NCBI GenBank assembly: GCA_016748015.1
Contig: JAAOMT010000197.1
Span: 210,939 to 274,938 of the forward strand
Length of the DNA: 64,000 bases
Direction of reading: 5' to 3'
From: Geosiphon pyriformis
Taxonomy: Eukaryota > Glomeromycota > Glomeromycetes > Archaeosporales > Geosiphonaceae
Shown here: positions 31,848-45,300 of the stretch, piece by piece
Numbering within the stretch: the stretch's first letter is position 1
How the letters are laid out: every line of letters begins with the position of its first letter
Position numbers and translations under genes: made by a program
The notes under the pieces: model-generated
Database searches by the model: none
The model's input: only the letters and a program-made list of their open reading frames with translations
What the model was told of the DNA's origin: nothing

Positions 31848-34396
31848 ACCCCTATTTTACGAACTTTGAAATGAGGATAGAGTTGAATTGTAAAATAATA
31901 AATTTTTACTGGGTATGTGAAATGACAGCTGAATTTCTTAGCATCTTAATGTGTAGAAATTTACCAGGTTAGTCAATTTTGAGTTTTTAATCATTTAATA
32001 TTCACTTTAAAAAGTTATTTAACTTGATAATTATATCATTTTTGTTAGTATTAATTTTTTATTAATTTTATAATGATTTATTTTTTATACGAAGCATATT
32101 GAAATAAAACAAAAAAATTATTATTATGAAAATAAAACTTTAGTAAATAAATAATATTATTATTATTGTATTATATTTATTATTGTGTTTTTTTCAAATT
32201 TTTAATATTATTGAACATTTAATTAAAACTTTGAAAATATATATATTATAAAAAAAGCAAAATAAAAAAATTGCTTATATTTTTATTTATTTTTTAAGTA
32301 TATATATATTTTTTGAAGTATTAATAAAATTATTAACATAATTAAAAAAACATATAAGTTTTATTTATTTAATAAAATAAATTCTTTAATTAACTAAAAA
32401 ATTAATATTTTTAATAATTATAATAATAATAATAATAGTATTAAAAAATTTAAAAAGAAAAAAATTGCTTTAAAAAATCAAAAATTATATATATAATCTT
32501 TATTAAAAAATTTATAAATAAAAAATATTATACAAATATTATTAACAAAATCCAAAATCTTTAAATTAACCAGTAAAAAAATTTTGGGTTTTAAAAACAA
32601 CAATTTAGACAAATATAAAAAAACAAGAATAATATTAAAAAATAATATTAAAACTAAATATTTTTAATTAATATTAATAAATTATAACATATATTTAAGT
32701 TATTATATATTATAAATATACAAAATTTAATATAAATAGTTAATAAAATTAATAGGTTTTTTAATTAAAAATTCTTAGATATAATAATAAATAATAAATT
32801 TGTTAAAATAAAATAATATAATTTTAATTAATTTAAATAGCTAATTATACATAATTTGTTGTGTAATATACATTTAATATACAATAATTACATTGTATAT
32901 AAAAATATTTAATGATTAAAATATACTATATAAACAAAAAAATTTATTATTATTATTAATATTTAAATTTAAAAAAAAATATTATTTATTAAATAAAAAA
33001 ACAGATTTAAAACAGTATTAATAAATTTAAAAACGTTACAAAAAAAATTTATTATTGTTGTGTTTATTAATATTAATAGTTGTTTTTTAATTACTTTATT
33101 TTTTTTTGGTTATTTGAAAAGTAATATAATAGTTAATATAAAAATTTTGTTTAAAAAAAAAACAAATATTTAATTATTAATTTGTTATTAAACTTTTTTT
33201 TTTGAGACCCAACCACTATTTACATATAAATATTTTATGATAAACACAGCTTACACTATGAAATATTCAGAATGTTCTTACTTATACCAACATATGCCAA
33301 TCAAAGATCGCTAAAAATTTTGAATAATTAAAAAAAATTTAACTGTTTTTATTAATAAAAAAGTTTTTTCAATTTTTATTTTTTAGTTAATTATTTTTTT
33401 GATTAATTATTATAATGTTGAAAATTTATTAAAATTTATTACAAGTAAATTTTTTAATATTAGTTATTAATCTTTTTATTCTATTAATTTTTAAACTTAT
33501 TTATTTTTATTTTAGTTAAAAATTTTGCAAGTTTTTAAAAAAATTATTTATTTATCATATTTGAATTTTATATAAAATTTAAAATTACAAATATAACAAA
33601 TATTATCAAATATTATCAAATTATAATTAATTGCGTTTATATCACAACTATAAAATAATTAAATATTACATTTTTTGTATTCTGTGAAAATATGAAATTA
33701 TTACCAATAATAAATTTTAAATACATTTTATTTTTATCAAAAATATGATTAATTTGTTTTTCTACTGTATTATCTTAAATTTTTAAACAAAATAAACTAA
33801 GATAATAAATTTTCCCAATCAGCTAACTTTTATCCATGGAAAATACTTATTTTGTTGATCAAAATATAATAACTAGAATAAACAATAATATTAATATTAC
33901 ATACACGTTGGGTGTGTCGTATCAGATACTCGGTATTTGAAACGAAAGCTGAAAGATAAGTTCATGTTTAAACAAAAAATAATTTTCTTAAGAACGTCTC
34001 AATGAGTTTAACCTAACGCTTTAAGTATTTTTAACAGTCGAATAGATAAATATCTAAAAAGATGGAATAATAAATATTGGTTGTCCCGAGATCTATGGGC
34101 TGAAAATCATGATCAAAAATTTTAATATTTTTTATCAAGATTCAATATAAACTGAATGCTTCTTTAATTTTTAGTTGACGTGGGGAACATTGGCGTTTCT
34201 TAGCTGTAGTTAATCTGGATCTGAACTTTAGAAAGGTTCTTGCTATATCAAATAATTCAGATTCTTAATTTCAACTCAAACCTTCTTCTCCCAGAAAAAG
34301 CAATTGCTAAGCGCTAGAATTTAAAAGGACTAATAAAGCAAGGTAACATTACAAATTTCTGAAACTTCACAAACACTTTATCCATTTAACTCCAAT
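31848..34396. other. 2.5 kb A/T-rich intergenic block
   Basis: Between about 31980 and 33830 the sequence is nearly pure A/T with many poly-A, poly-T and ATTATT runs and no supported gene or RNA. From 33830 to 34396 composition is more mixed. I see no gene there either; it is probably the 3' flank of SPT4. Confidence 0.7.
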
Positions 34397-35062
34397 TTAT
34401 TTGTCATTAGTTCCATCACGGGGAATATAATCGATTCCCATTTCATCTAATTGTTCTAGTAACGCGGATGGAACACGTCCAAGAATCCCAACCGCATAAA
34501 TTCCTCTGACGTATTCATCTTGAAATGTAGCAATTTTAGAAATATGTTCATTTTAAAAGAAATAATTTAATAATAATCGCAATAACTGTTAATTTGATTG
34601 AGAGTTATACTCCCTTACCAATCTTTTTGTATTTAGCAACCCAAGATCTATCGGGCCGCATATTTGCGATCATTCTGGTTTTAAATCCAAAATGAAATCA
34701 GACGAATTGTTGAAGAAGCAAGGAAGTTCTTCGATTCAATCAAGCAATTCACCCGTCAAAATTGGTCGTTGTACACTCAGCAACGCGTTCTGCGCTACCA
34801 CTCATGCGTAAATATTCCTCGCAATTGTCACAGCCGTCACGTTTAAATTGTTCATAATTCTTTCATAGTAGATGAGGTTGAGTAAAGTTAAAGATTTACA
34901 ATTTTATAGAGTGAATTGTTCAAAATTAGGAAATCATTAGTTAATAATTTCGATTCTCAAATGACTGGTTAACAAACGAAATCGTTTAATGAATCTTACC
35001 TTGACTAGTGAACAAAGTAAACAGGCACGTAATTGTCGCATGTTTTGTGGGGTGGCAGCCAT
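34397..35062 (-). CDS. SPT4: Transcription elongation factor SPT4
   Basis: Four phase-consistent exons in coding order (35000-35062, 34753-34859, 34619-34674, 34397-34518) give 115 aa, the usual length. The zinc finger is C-L-L-C in RACLLCSLVK and C-D-N-C in DGCDNCEEYL. After it come ECTTTNFDGMIANMRPDRSWVAKY, VRGIYAVGILGRVP and the C-terminal YIPRDGT. Spt4 pairs with Spt5 (DSIF) and travels with RNA polymerase II to support elongation through chromatin. All pieces are below 40 codons, so the gene is invisible to simple ORF calling. Confidence 0.95.
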
Positions 35063-35479
35063 TATTCCTGTGTCCTATGGAAGTTGAATAAAGATGTGCT
35101 AATTAAAAAAAAAAAAGTCCAAATAAATCGAGTTGCTCTGAATTATTTCAAGGCAGTAAAGTTTCATAATAAATACAAAAGCTCGAGTTGCACCGATCTA
35201 GCCTTATTAACCTCATAAACAAAAATTTACTATTACACCATCATCTTATTTACCGAGGATCTTTGAATGTAAAGATAGTACAAATTTCTTTCTTTTTTGC
35301 ATATCATGCAAAAACTGCGTATTTGTGAGAGTTTGCTTTTCAGGGGATAACCCGTAATCTGACACAGTGCTCAACTTGAAAAGAAACTTTCAATAACCCT
35401 TATCTCTGTCTCAAATGATTCTTTCGTTCCTTCTCCTAGAAGATAAACATCTTAGCAAACCTCCTAGTTTTACAGAAAA
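35063..35479. promoter_or_regulatory. Divergent intergenic region: SPT4 / CNH-domain gene
   Basis: About 415 nt lie between divergent start codons. No gene is supported; a 61-codon plus-strand frame here runs into SPT4 exon 1 on the other strand and is a shadow. Confidence 0.45.
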
Positions 35480-37637
35480 ATGATTCCTTCAGACTTACCT
35501 TGGGCTGAACCTTCGAGTCCGCCTCCTTCTTTTAAAGATAGCATAGATGGAGAAGAGGAATCTTATTTTCAGGTAGTTGAAAAATAGGTTTGAGTCCCCA
35601 CTTTATTTAACACTTGAATTTCACAAGGATTAATTATTAATAATGTTTAACTAATCAAATTAAAACTATAGTATAACTTCCCCATCGAGACAGCCCCCAA
35701 GTATTCACACTATGCTTCAATTAACGGGTCCGGTTTCGAACTTCAACCCCTTGGTAGAATAATAAAAACCAAAGAAAAATATCAATGTGGTGATCTTCTG
35801 GATGACCGTTATTTTTTACTTGGAACTAGCATGGGTTTGGAATGCATCGATTTGTCAATGCCTCCCGACCAACAAGTTCCCAAGCGCTTGATCGAATTTG
35901 TAAGTTTTTTTCAGATTCAAATTTTGCCGGCGGGAGGATGTCTTTTATGTTTGGCTGGAAAAAACAGACATATGAGAACTTATGGGCTAGAGTCACTCAG
36001 GCTTTTGATATTAAGTAAATTGAGACCTCAATTGCTTCAAAAGTCAACATTACAAGTGCACAGCAGGTCAGCAACTATTCAAAAAAAGCTATTTGATGAT
36101 ACCACAAGATTAATGATTAAAAACTCAAGTTTTGCAATTGCTAGAAAAATCATTGAATTTCCATTATAGGAATCATGGGCGGGCAAAATCGATGGACTAT
36201 GCTTTTCAGGATGACACATCTTCTGTTTCCTCAATATCCACAGCACGGCATTCGACAGAATTAGGACTAAATTTACAGATTCCAGAGTTACCATTGAGGC
36301 GTATTTTTTCACTAGATAATTTGGATTCATCTGATTCCCCATTTTTACCTAATACACCAGTCCCTTCCAGGAATGAAACTAAAGAAAATTATAACGACGA
36401 TAATGATGTGTCACATTTACTCTCAACAGATCTTCATACTATTCCCAATCCGTCTTCAATTTCTCAATCAGTGGTCGACTTAATTAGTTCTATGACCCCA
36501 AATAGCCTTAGCTGTGATTCTAGTCTTAGCTTTGGTTCTAGCCCATTATCTTCCACTAATTCTATAAGAACAACAACCGATCGTCTAAGAGGTCATGGTA
36601 GACATGCCAGTCATTCAAGCCCATTGAACCCTTCTTCAGCCAATAAATCCCTTCGAGACCTACCGATTCAATGTACTCTCGATTATATAAAACTTCCCGG
36701 CACTAGGATGAGCTTATCTTTCACGATAAGGAGCGGTCCGGCCAGAACTTACCTTGCTGTATTATCAAAACAGAATATATTTCTTTTTGAAGTTGATTAT
36801 GGAAATACGACTCGAAGACCAGAATTCGTACATACCCGAACATATTGGTTACCGCAAACTCCCAAATTCTTGGAGATGTCGATTCATGGGGATAATTTGA
36901 TAGATATTATCGCAATTTTTCAACAAGAAATTATATTGATTGGGGTAGAAGATTCCAGAATACGAGAAGTGGCAATAGATTCATTATTGCGTCCTATTGA
37001 TAATGATTCCTCGTCTGTCGATAAACCTCCTACCTGGGAAACTTTTCAACAGGTTCTTAAATTAATTAATTTTTTCGTCTTACCACTACTCTATTAAATT
37101 TTTTTTACTAATATTGTTCAAATTGGAAAGCTTCCGTTTCTGCCAATAATCGATCCCAAATATGTAGCAGAAAGCTTTACTATTCCTCCCCCATATAATT
37201 TAATAATAAAAGAGGACCCAACAACAATGCTTAATCCAATACCAATCTTTGAATCAGGTAGCATTGATTCGTTGGAAGGCACTGGTGCACCATCCTTATT
37301 TTTTGCCACCTTTGGTTCGAAATCTTTGATTGTTGACGGTAAAAAGGGACAACCATTCTTTACGCTGGTTTTCGAATGGTCGATTCCACCGCAACACGTT
37401 GAATTTATCAATGCAGCTGAAGAAGGTGGCGAATCATTTGTAGTTGGGTTTGGAAAGAATATGGTTGAAGTAAGGAGTTTTAATACAGGAAGACTAATCG
37501 AGAGTGTGGTCAGAGGGGTCCATGTGCAATTTTTGGCAAGTGGACGTGATCATAGAGAGGTTCTATGGAGCTGTGCCTTTGATCGAGGGACTAAGGGAGT
37601 CTGTTTGTATAGGCTTGAAGGGCCGCATCAAATTTAA
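35480..37637 (+). CDS. CNH (citron homology) domain protein
   Basis: Exons 35480-35572, 35672-35899, 35915-36066, 36170-37052 and 37131-37637 give 620 aa with consistent phase. The N-terminal blades of a CNH-type propeller include LLDDRYFLLGTSMGLECIDL, QIQILPAGGCLLCLAGKNRHMRTY and GLESLRLL. A serine-rich insert of about 150 residues follows. The fold then resumes with LSFTIRSGPARTYLAVLSKQNIFLFEVDYG, FLEMSIHGDNLIDIIAIF, FATFGSKSLIVDGKKGQPFF and KNMVEVRSFNTGRLIESV. CNH domains bind small GTPases or act as scaffolds. There is no DH, PH or kinase domain attached, so it is unlike Rom2, Citron or GCK kinases. Intron 2 (35900-35914) is only 15 nt and is probably wrong: the frame reads through it, so exons 2 and 3 may be one. 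Confidence 0.75.
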
Positions 37638-38871
37638 TGAAATATTCAGGGGAAGTAAGCATATTTTAAATCAAAATCATCTAGACATTTTTGGATTGTA
37701 ATATCCTAACAAGATCCTGGCTTTAGATCTTCAGGATTAAAATCATAATTTATAATACATCATTTAATTGTTTGTACCAATCGTACCTGTTTACAATAAA
37801 CGCAGTGTGAAAATAAAATATTAACAAAATAAAAATATAAGGTAAAAGAGAGTATTTTGGTGAATTAAGGTATTGTGGCAAAGTTAGCGAAATAAATCCG
37901 CGTGCCTCATTTGAACAAGTGATACTAAATCCTATTTTGTAACATTAATTGTTGGCTTTTTTGAAACTGTTTTCGATACTTGTTTTATAATTCTACACAG
38001 AAATACTATTAAAATTAGATAAAATTTCAGCGATTACTAGGCTCATAGAAAAAATATTCATTTTTAACTGGGGAAAGGTTCATCTTAATCATTTGTTTTG
38101 TGGAAATTACTTTTTGAAGTGCGTTGAAAATTTTAGCTTGCTTAAAAAATGGGGTTATATATTTTAAATAAAATATAATATTATTAAATATTTAACAAAG
38201 CTTATAATTTATTTCAGTTAAAAAAAAAAGATAATATTAACAATTTGAAATTTTTTTTTCACATTGATTAAAACAAAAAACTAAATAGATGGTTTTCAGT
38301 AATAAGAAAAGATTGTGAATAAAATAGAGTGGCTTTTTAACAAATTTTAAAAAAAATCAAAGGCCCAATATGTATGGTAAACATTAAGTAGTCTTAAAAA
38401 AATCAAAAAAACTCGTCGTATCCACATTTTAAAGAAAGTGATTTTGGTAGTTTTAAATTTTGATTTATTCATCGCAGATTGAGTACTTTAACAAAATAGG
38501 TAATCACATATTTTAGAAAGATACAGAAGAATAATCAATACTGAATGTTGCTCTCTAATTTCATAATTAAAGGAAAAGAAATAAAAAACTTAAAGTTTTT
38601 CTGATTGAAAATAGCCACAGCTAAACATAAATAACGAGAATTACCGAAAATTGATTTTTGGCCAAGACAGCAATACTTGTTGCTAGGCTGGAAGCACTTC
38701 CTTCGATCAATTACCTTAATACACATAATAACCAGTATACATGTAATCGTAAAAGAATTCTATTGACTTAATTAAAAATCCATAGGAAATCAAATCGTCC
38801 AGCTGACAAAAAAACAAAATTAACATGTATATTTAAGCTTGACAAGACGCTAGAGTCATCAGCCATCGTTT
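37638..38871. other. Intergenic region between convergent CNH and TDG genes
   Basis: About 1.2 kb of A/T-rich sequence with poly-A and poly-T runs (for example 38220-38290). The scattered open frames are composition-driven. No gene, RNA or repeat family was recognised. Confidence 0.6.
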
Positions 38872-40181
38872 CTAGCAAATTGAGGTAAATTTTTTTTTGA
38901 CAAGTTTATCCTGATTTAGGAGCAACTTCAGTTCCTTGAACAGGTCTATTCGTTCTTGTGGTTTCAAGACAACACGTCCACTTGTTGACATGATTGAAAA
39001 AACTTTTGTAGCATGATCCTCTTGATCTCCCGTCCCCCAGAGAATGGTAATATCCTGTAATCCATACTTTTTAATATTTGGATTGCGGTCATGATGGATC
39101 ATGAACGCATCAAATACGCATTTCCCAATAAAGCAAAGATATTTTGGTCGATACTTTTGAACTTTCTCAATAAGATTTGGAATTCTATCTATCATTTCAT
39201 CTCGGGTTAGATCCTGCAAATCAACAAAATTAAAAATTTAAGTACTGATAGGTGAGGAAGGATTTGTCAAAGAATAAAAAAATTGAGTTGAATTATCTAT
39301 TCACCTGCGAAGATCTAGTCACCCGATTGACCACGTTTGTGATTCCTAGATTGAAATCTCGAGGAAATCGGACGTCATCCTGGAACGTCACTTTCACCCC
39401 ATTTGTTAGTCCTTTCGGAGTTAAGGATATGTGAGATAATTGTCGAAAAAACTCAATCACTCAATTTTTTATTTGATTAATCAAAGTTCTCGAATAGGAA
39501 TTCAAATCCTCAAAAAACCAAGTTGCAAAAACCTTACCGCTTTCGACCAGACATGGGTAAAATTTGTTATTGGCTTTGGCGAAATGATGGCCAGCTGCGG
39601 AGCTTGCTACCCCAGGATTAATCCCGCAAAATAGGACTTTCGAGATTGTCATTAATTTTAGTGAATTTAAAATAATTAAAGAAATATCGATTAATATGAT
39701 AAACCCAATAAAAATGATAAATCCAATAAAATCTCAAATAATATATTACCATCCAAATCATGACCTATAACATCCGGTACAAGGGGCATCATCGATAGGT
39801 CTTCAGTATCAACAATGTTGTTGCCATCACGTTTTTTTCCTTGAAGTTTTTGCTTTTTCAATAAAGATCGAGATTTTCGTGGTACAATATAAGGTTGTAA
39901 CTTTTTTCGTACTGTTACATCAACAGGAGAATTAATAACGGCCTTAGACAACCGTCTCTGACTATGACTTGAGAAATGCGTTGGCGCCTGCCCAATTTTC
40001 AAACTTTTTGTTTATAATTTTGTGCATCATCAAAAAATCCGTAGATGATGAATGGAAAATTTTAAGCGCTCACTTGAATAGAAGCTTGGGGATTCTTATT
40101 TTGATTATCATTACCATCAGCATGAAACGCAAACTTTTGTATCCGGTTCTTGAATTTTTCAAGTGTTGTTGGATTTGACAT
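38872..40181 (-). CDS. G/T(U)-mismatch thymine DNA glycosylase (TDG/MUG family)
   Basis: Five exons in coding order (40074-40181, 39750-39987, 39533-39636, 39305-39451, 38872-39213) give 312 aa. After a basic N-terminal tail, PDVIGHDLD leads into VLFCGINPGVASSAAGHHFA, the GINPG motif whose asparagine activates the catalytic water in this family. Next are NKFYPCLVESG, the ISLTPKGLTNG / LGITNVVNRVTRSS segment, KVQKYRPKYLCFIGKCVFDAF and the C-terminal MSTSGR loop that probes the opposite base. The enzyme removes T or U opposite G, and in animals also oxidised 5-methylcytosine. The exon 3 donor must be at 39532; the nearer GT gives a broken frame. Confidence 0.92.
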
Positions 40182-40486
40182 GATTATAATCGATGATGGT
40201 AAACAAAATATTATAACGTCTGATCATAAATTAGCAATTTTTTATTAATAGGGACACGTGTGCCTCGAGTAGAGTTATAGGCTATTCTGTCTCCAATAAC
40301 AACCAACTACTAAATTTTATTGATTAAACTCAAACACTCTGGTGGTAATCGCTGCTAAATTTGTAATTAGCTCAAGTTTCGAGGAGCTGAAATCAAATTT
40401 AAAAGTATTCTGATAGATGGTACAGAATCAAAAAATTTATATCATTTTGATTTATCCTCTTATCAAAAAATTTAAATATAACATTT
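40182..40486. other. TDG upstream region and Myb-gene 3' end
   Basis: About 305 nt without a gene between two minus-strand genes. It should contain the TDG promoter. No site is recognised. Confidence 0.4.
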
Positions 40487-41566
40487 TTACTCCTTTAATT
40501 TTTTAGGGTTACGTCTAATCCAGTTCATACACTGCAAGGGTGTTCGCGTTCCGACAACTTGGGAAACCTTTTTCCAAACATCACCATATGTTTTATGTGC
40601 CGTAATCACCAAATTAATTTCTTCCGGACTCCATTTATGAATTTTCTTACCGGGACTAACTAGTGATGACCTCCAAATAAGAGTCCTCAATTGAGGTTTA
40701 GAGCGATTTGGAAAATGCTTCATTATTTCTTCCCAGTTGTCAGCACCATATTCAGAAATAACTTGAGCAAGTTTTTTCTTTTCTTCTAAATCGAAGCGAT
40801 CAAGGGAGACATGAGACCTATGGATGTAACGGTAGTAATGATCTTTTATGGCTGCAGCAGTTGTAAGGCCCAATATTCGGGCAATTTTTTTCCATTTTCG
40901 TCCAAATTCATCTGTTAATCGTTTCAATTTATCATTATCTTTCTGGGCCCATTTGTGATTAGGGTAGTTTCGTGTAGGTCGAGCGGCCATTAAAGAGTTT
41001 GATTTCGTTTGTATCTCTTGTAATTTGAAGATTTCTCGTTGTAGAATATCTTCTGTTTTTTGTTGGAGGATTGATCGTTGCGTGATTTCTCTCATTTGTT
41101 GTTGTTGTTGAATTTCTCGTGGGTGGATTTCTTTCCATTTATATTCCAATTGCTTTGGTGTCAGATTGGTACCTACAAAGAATTCCTTAACGATGCGCTC
41201 CCAGGCGTTTGTGCCACAAAGCTGAACAGCCGCCTTCAAAAAAAGCTCTTGTTCCTCTTACATTATCAAAACCTTTCTTAGATTCCAAATGTTCGGATCA
41301 AAATTTTAAAAAGATTGAAAAAGACATACTTATTACCTGTTAAGCTAATAATCTCGTCTGATGAATTTGATTCTTCCATAGGACTCTTATCAAGATCTGA
41401 ATGTTGACGTTGCTGGATTTCGTTCCACTTTTGCTTTAATATATTAGCGGAATAATTACAATTAAAATATTCTTTCGACATCAGATCCCAGTCGATTTCT
41501 CGTTTTGATGATGCGCAAGTGAAATTATGTACAGCGACTTGTATGGCGAATTTGAAATTTTTTTCG

Positions 41567-41597
<31 letters not shown>

Positions 41598-41886
41598 TAT
41601 CATAGTTGCCAATGTTAATTGATGATGTTGCCACTCCCGACCTACTATAACATTTTTCTGTTTCTCCCAAGAGTGTTTGGTGACTCCATCGTTGCTTCAA
41701 TTCTTCGGATGACCATTCACCATTGAAATAATCGTTAGCAATTATATTCCAATCGATATCCTTTCCATTTTTAAATGGATCTACAGCGACTTTTAAAGCA
41801 AAGTCGAGTTCATTAGGGTCGATCAACGATGATTCTTGTTGATTGACAAAAAGTTTTGAAATTTCTTGAAAAACATTCGAGGTCAT
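40487..41886 (-). CDS. Myb/SANT multi-repeat DNA-binding protein
   Basis: Exons 41337-41886 and 40487-41256 give 439 aa. At least five Myb/SANT-like helix-turn-helix repeats are spaced along the protein. Early divergent ones are DIDWNIIANDYFNGEWSSEELKQRW and EIDWDLMSKEYFNCNYSANILKQKW. Better ones follow at the C terminus (HKWAQKDNDKLKRLTDEFG.KWKKIARILG, KLAQVISEYGADNWEEIMKHFPNRS, HKWSPEEINLVITAHKTYGDVWKKVSQVVG.RTPLQC). A run of 11 aspartates (codons at 41563-41602) separates the first two repeats, and a QQQQQ stretch lies mid-protein. Multi-repeat architecture resembles SNAPC4-type Myb factors of snRNA promoters, but the orthologue is not certain. Confidence 0.8.
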
Positions 41887-42381
41887 TTTCTGGAGCCCGC
41901 TGTTTTATTGTATCATGAATTTTCCATTATTACGTGAAGCCTTTTTAGGTCTCTTAAAACTAAATCATGTATAGTACTTAGTTATCTGAGTAATAAGGCA
42001 AGATGATTTGTGCCGATGGAGATTTTTTAGCAATTTTTGAATTAATCATCTAGTGAGCGAGTCTCCTAGTGTAATAATCGTTAGTTCATTTTAGCAGTTT
42101 GTTTATTTCCTTGTGCAATCACAGACGAAAAATGAGTTTTCCCGGTCTGTTTAAATAACCAAAACTTTCTAATTATATCATTGTTTGCCTTTTTGTAATT
42201 TTTTAATAGTTGCACCTATTATACCAAATTTTATGATTGAAATGCTAGAATTGAGGTTCCAAAATTTGAGAAATAAAATGTAAAGTTTGTGTCAAAAAAC
42301 CCATGCAACTAAAAAATAAGAATGTTAATGAAAAATAATTCTATAATCAATCATTTGTCGAACTCGAACTTCTAAGTTAGG
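41887..42381. other. Myb-gene upstream region and cortical PH gene 3' end
   Basis: About 495 nt without a supported gene. It should contain the Myb-gene promoter. No specific element is seen. Confidence 0.4.
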
Positions 42382-45300
42382 TTAATTTCTTCGATGTCGT
42401 TTCCCGGCTAAATCGTTTATGTTATGACGTCCATCACAACATTCACGTACATTCTCAAAATCCTCGTCCATATCGTCAACCATTGATAAGTCATCATCGT
42501 TACTAGTAGAAGGATGGTGGTGTTCATGCGCGAGTGGTGAAGGGGCGGGTTGCGTCGAAGAACCCTCACGACGAATTAGTGCCGAAAGTTTACTAAAGCT
42601 CGATTTCTTCTTTAGGTCTTGGGGTGGAAAGGATGCGGCACGAAGATTATTGTTTGATGAAGAAGTTTGTTGAATGGTCCGCATATCTGACGATGGCTGA
42701 TTTTCCCAAGGATCTGATGCCATTCTTGGGACGGCGGTTCCTGTTGCTGCATTATTACCTTGTGATTGATCGGTATCCGTACCTCTTTCTATTAAATAAT
42801 TGAGTGCCTAGGAAAATTTTACCAATATTGAAAAGGTTAAGAATCAAGAAACTTGGAGACGGGAAAAGAAAATTCTTTTAATGTTTCAAATGCAACTCTT
42901 CACCTTTAACCAAATCTCGTGGCGCTCTTTCGTTGGAGCGGTGAATTTTATTTCACGACCTGGAGTTTTTACCACTAAACTCATGTGATAAAGACCAGTT
43001 GGTGAGGGATTATGATCTACCACTGCTTTAACCGACTCAATATAGGCTACTTGCATTGATAACATTGCTAATGAGAAAATGTAAAATTTTAATATTAATA
43101 TAATCTTTAAAGATATTGTAAATAAAAATGAAAGATTTAAGAAATTTACAATTCTTCGAAGATTTCGCGTCAGTCATGTCAGCACCACCAGGATCTTTGG
43201 TACTCCAATATAAAGTTCGAGTGTATGGGTGAACCCAAAAGAATCGTGGATGGCGCTTTTCCGAAGTTCCTCCACCAAAATTGCGTCTCGTATACTTGTG
43301 TAAAAATTCACCCATCATTGTGAGTGTAATGGCTTGTACAGTACTTGGATCTAGTCGAGGTCCACCACCGAATGGTGATTGTGAATCTTCAGCTTGTAAA
43401 TTATTAGAATCTCTGTTTGGACCACGATCTGTGGATGAGACGGTAGAACTGACGGTGCTTCCTGTTGAAATTGAACCAGAACTAGAGGTATGATGATGGA
43501 ACCCTTCCTTGTTGCCACTAGTATCTCCTTCCTTTCCTTTCCCTTTTGAATTAAGTCCTACCGTTTGGGGATTATCAATTGGTCGTTCTTCACTTATAGT
43601 TTTATCTTTCGGTGTCGGGGCAACATCAGGCGTAGGATGTGTTTGTGCAAAAGTCTCCAAAAGAGTTTGAGGGGGACCACTAGTTGGACGATCCGGAGGT
43701 GTTCGAAGTTCTTTCGATCGTTGAACGTTTTGTTCTTGTAATTGTGGATTAGCTAAAGTATCATCTTTGGGGTTTTTCTGAATTGACCTAGAATTGGCTC
43801 CTAAGTCAAGGGTAAATCTTTTGTCAGCGAGATTGTTATTTTCACTGATATCTACTCAAAAAAGTAAAGGATATTTAGAATTCATATTTTATTCTAATTA
43901 TTTGATTTTATTATGAAAACTTACCAGTAGACAGAGAGCTACTTGGTTTCAATAGTTCATCATCAATTGGTTTCTCAATACCAAATACTTTCAATTCTTC
44001 AATTGATCTTAGAACAGCAACTGAATCCGTTTGAACTCCTGTTTCCGTTAATGAAGACTGTGCCTTAAATTCAACAGGTAAAGTTTGGACTTCAACGCTT
44101 TTCAAAGAAACAAACGTTTCTCGTCTAATCTTGTTTGGTGTCGTTGCATCATCAAGATTATCGACATTTTTCGATTGTCGCTTGTCCTTCAATGGGGATG
44201 AAGGTTCCTTATCAGTTAGAATGGAATCTCTGTGGTTTCCCCCATGAAATTCGACTTGAGAGGCAGTTGATTCTCGTTGTGATAGAGCTGATTGGTAATC
44301 TTCAGAAGAATCATCATCTTCCGTGTCCATGGATTCTTTTATATTAGGAATTGATGGTTTCCTCTTTGCAATACCTTCGTATATACTAATCGTTTTTTGA
44401 ACTATTGAATTTCTCTTTGACATTTTTGGCCCAACTTGTACATCTTCGGTACCTGGCAAAGAATCGGGTTCCTCGAATATCTCCGATGTAATATTTTTCG
44501 GGCTATCAGAAGATGATGAATCAGATTTTAAAGCTTTTCCTGTATTAGTAAGATTTTCGAGTGCTTCATTACGAGCTGCATTGACTTCTTCAGTCCCTTG
44601 GAATGCAGTAGAATCAGATGGCTGAGCTTTATTTAGATGCTCATTTATGATTGGTTCTGTGATCATTTCATCCACATCTATCAGTTCATCATCCTCTTCC
44701 GGAACGTCAGGTTCAGTGTAGCCAGATGAAGGGGGAAGAGAAACTCGATTAGTTTTAGGCCTTGAATATCTTTTTTCGCGAGGAACTTGGAACCAGGCAG
44801 ACGTGGGACGATTTGTTTTAATAATTTTATCATCCTCATCAGAGCCACGTTCTTCCATATATTCTTGAGGTTCCTCCATGATTGCGGTATCTTCGGCAAT
44901 CCCTTTAAGACCATCCTGTGAGAAATTTGCACTATTTTTACGTTGAAGAACAAGTGGCGCTTTAAAGTGTGGAGGAGGGAAAGAACTTTCTTCACGAAGC
45001 CTATCAATTTCCTCCTCACGATCACCAAGAAGATTCTTCAATTCTTCGTTTTCACTTTGTAGACTGCCATTCTTAACTTGAAGTACCTTAAATTCATCAG
45101 AAATTTGCTTCACAGCATCTGCAGCTTGTGGATTGAATTGATTAAGAGCGGGTAGAAACTTATCAACAATAGTGGCCAAATTTTCGCCATTCACCCCATC
45201 ATCATATTTTTCTTCAGCAGGTTCCGTGTTTACAGGGAAATGAATAATTGACGGAGCCGTTGAAGCCATCTCATCTTTTCGTTTTAACTTGGTTTTCAAA

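Noticed and set aside
36079-36342. 87-codon minus-strand frame opposite the CNH gene.
   Set aside because: It lies opposite well-supported coding exons and has no family resemblance; it is a shadow frame.
44135-45028. Overlapping frames inside the large exon of the cortical PH gene.
   Set aside because: They coincide with coding sequence in another frame or strand and show no domain.
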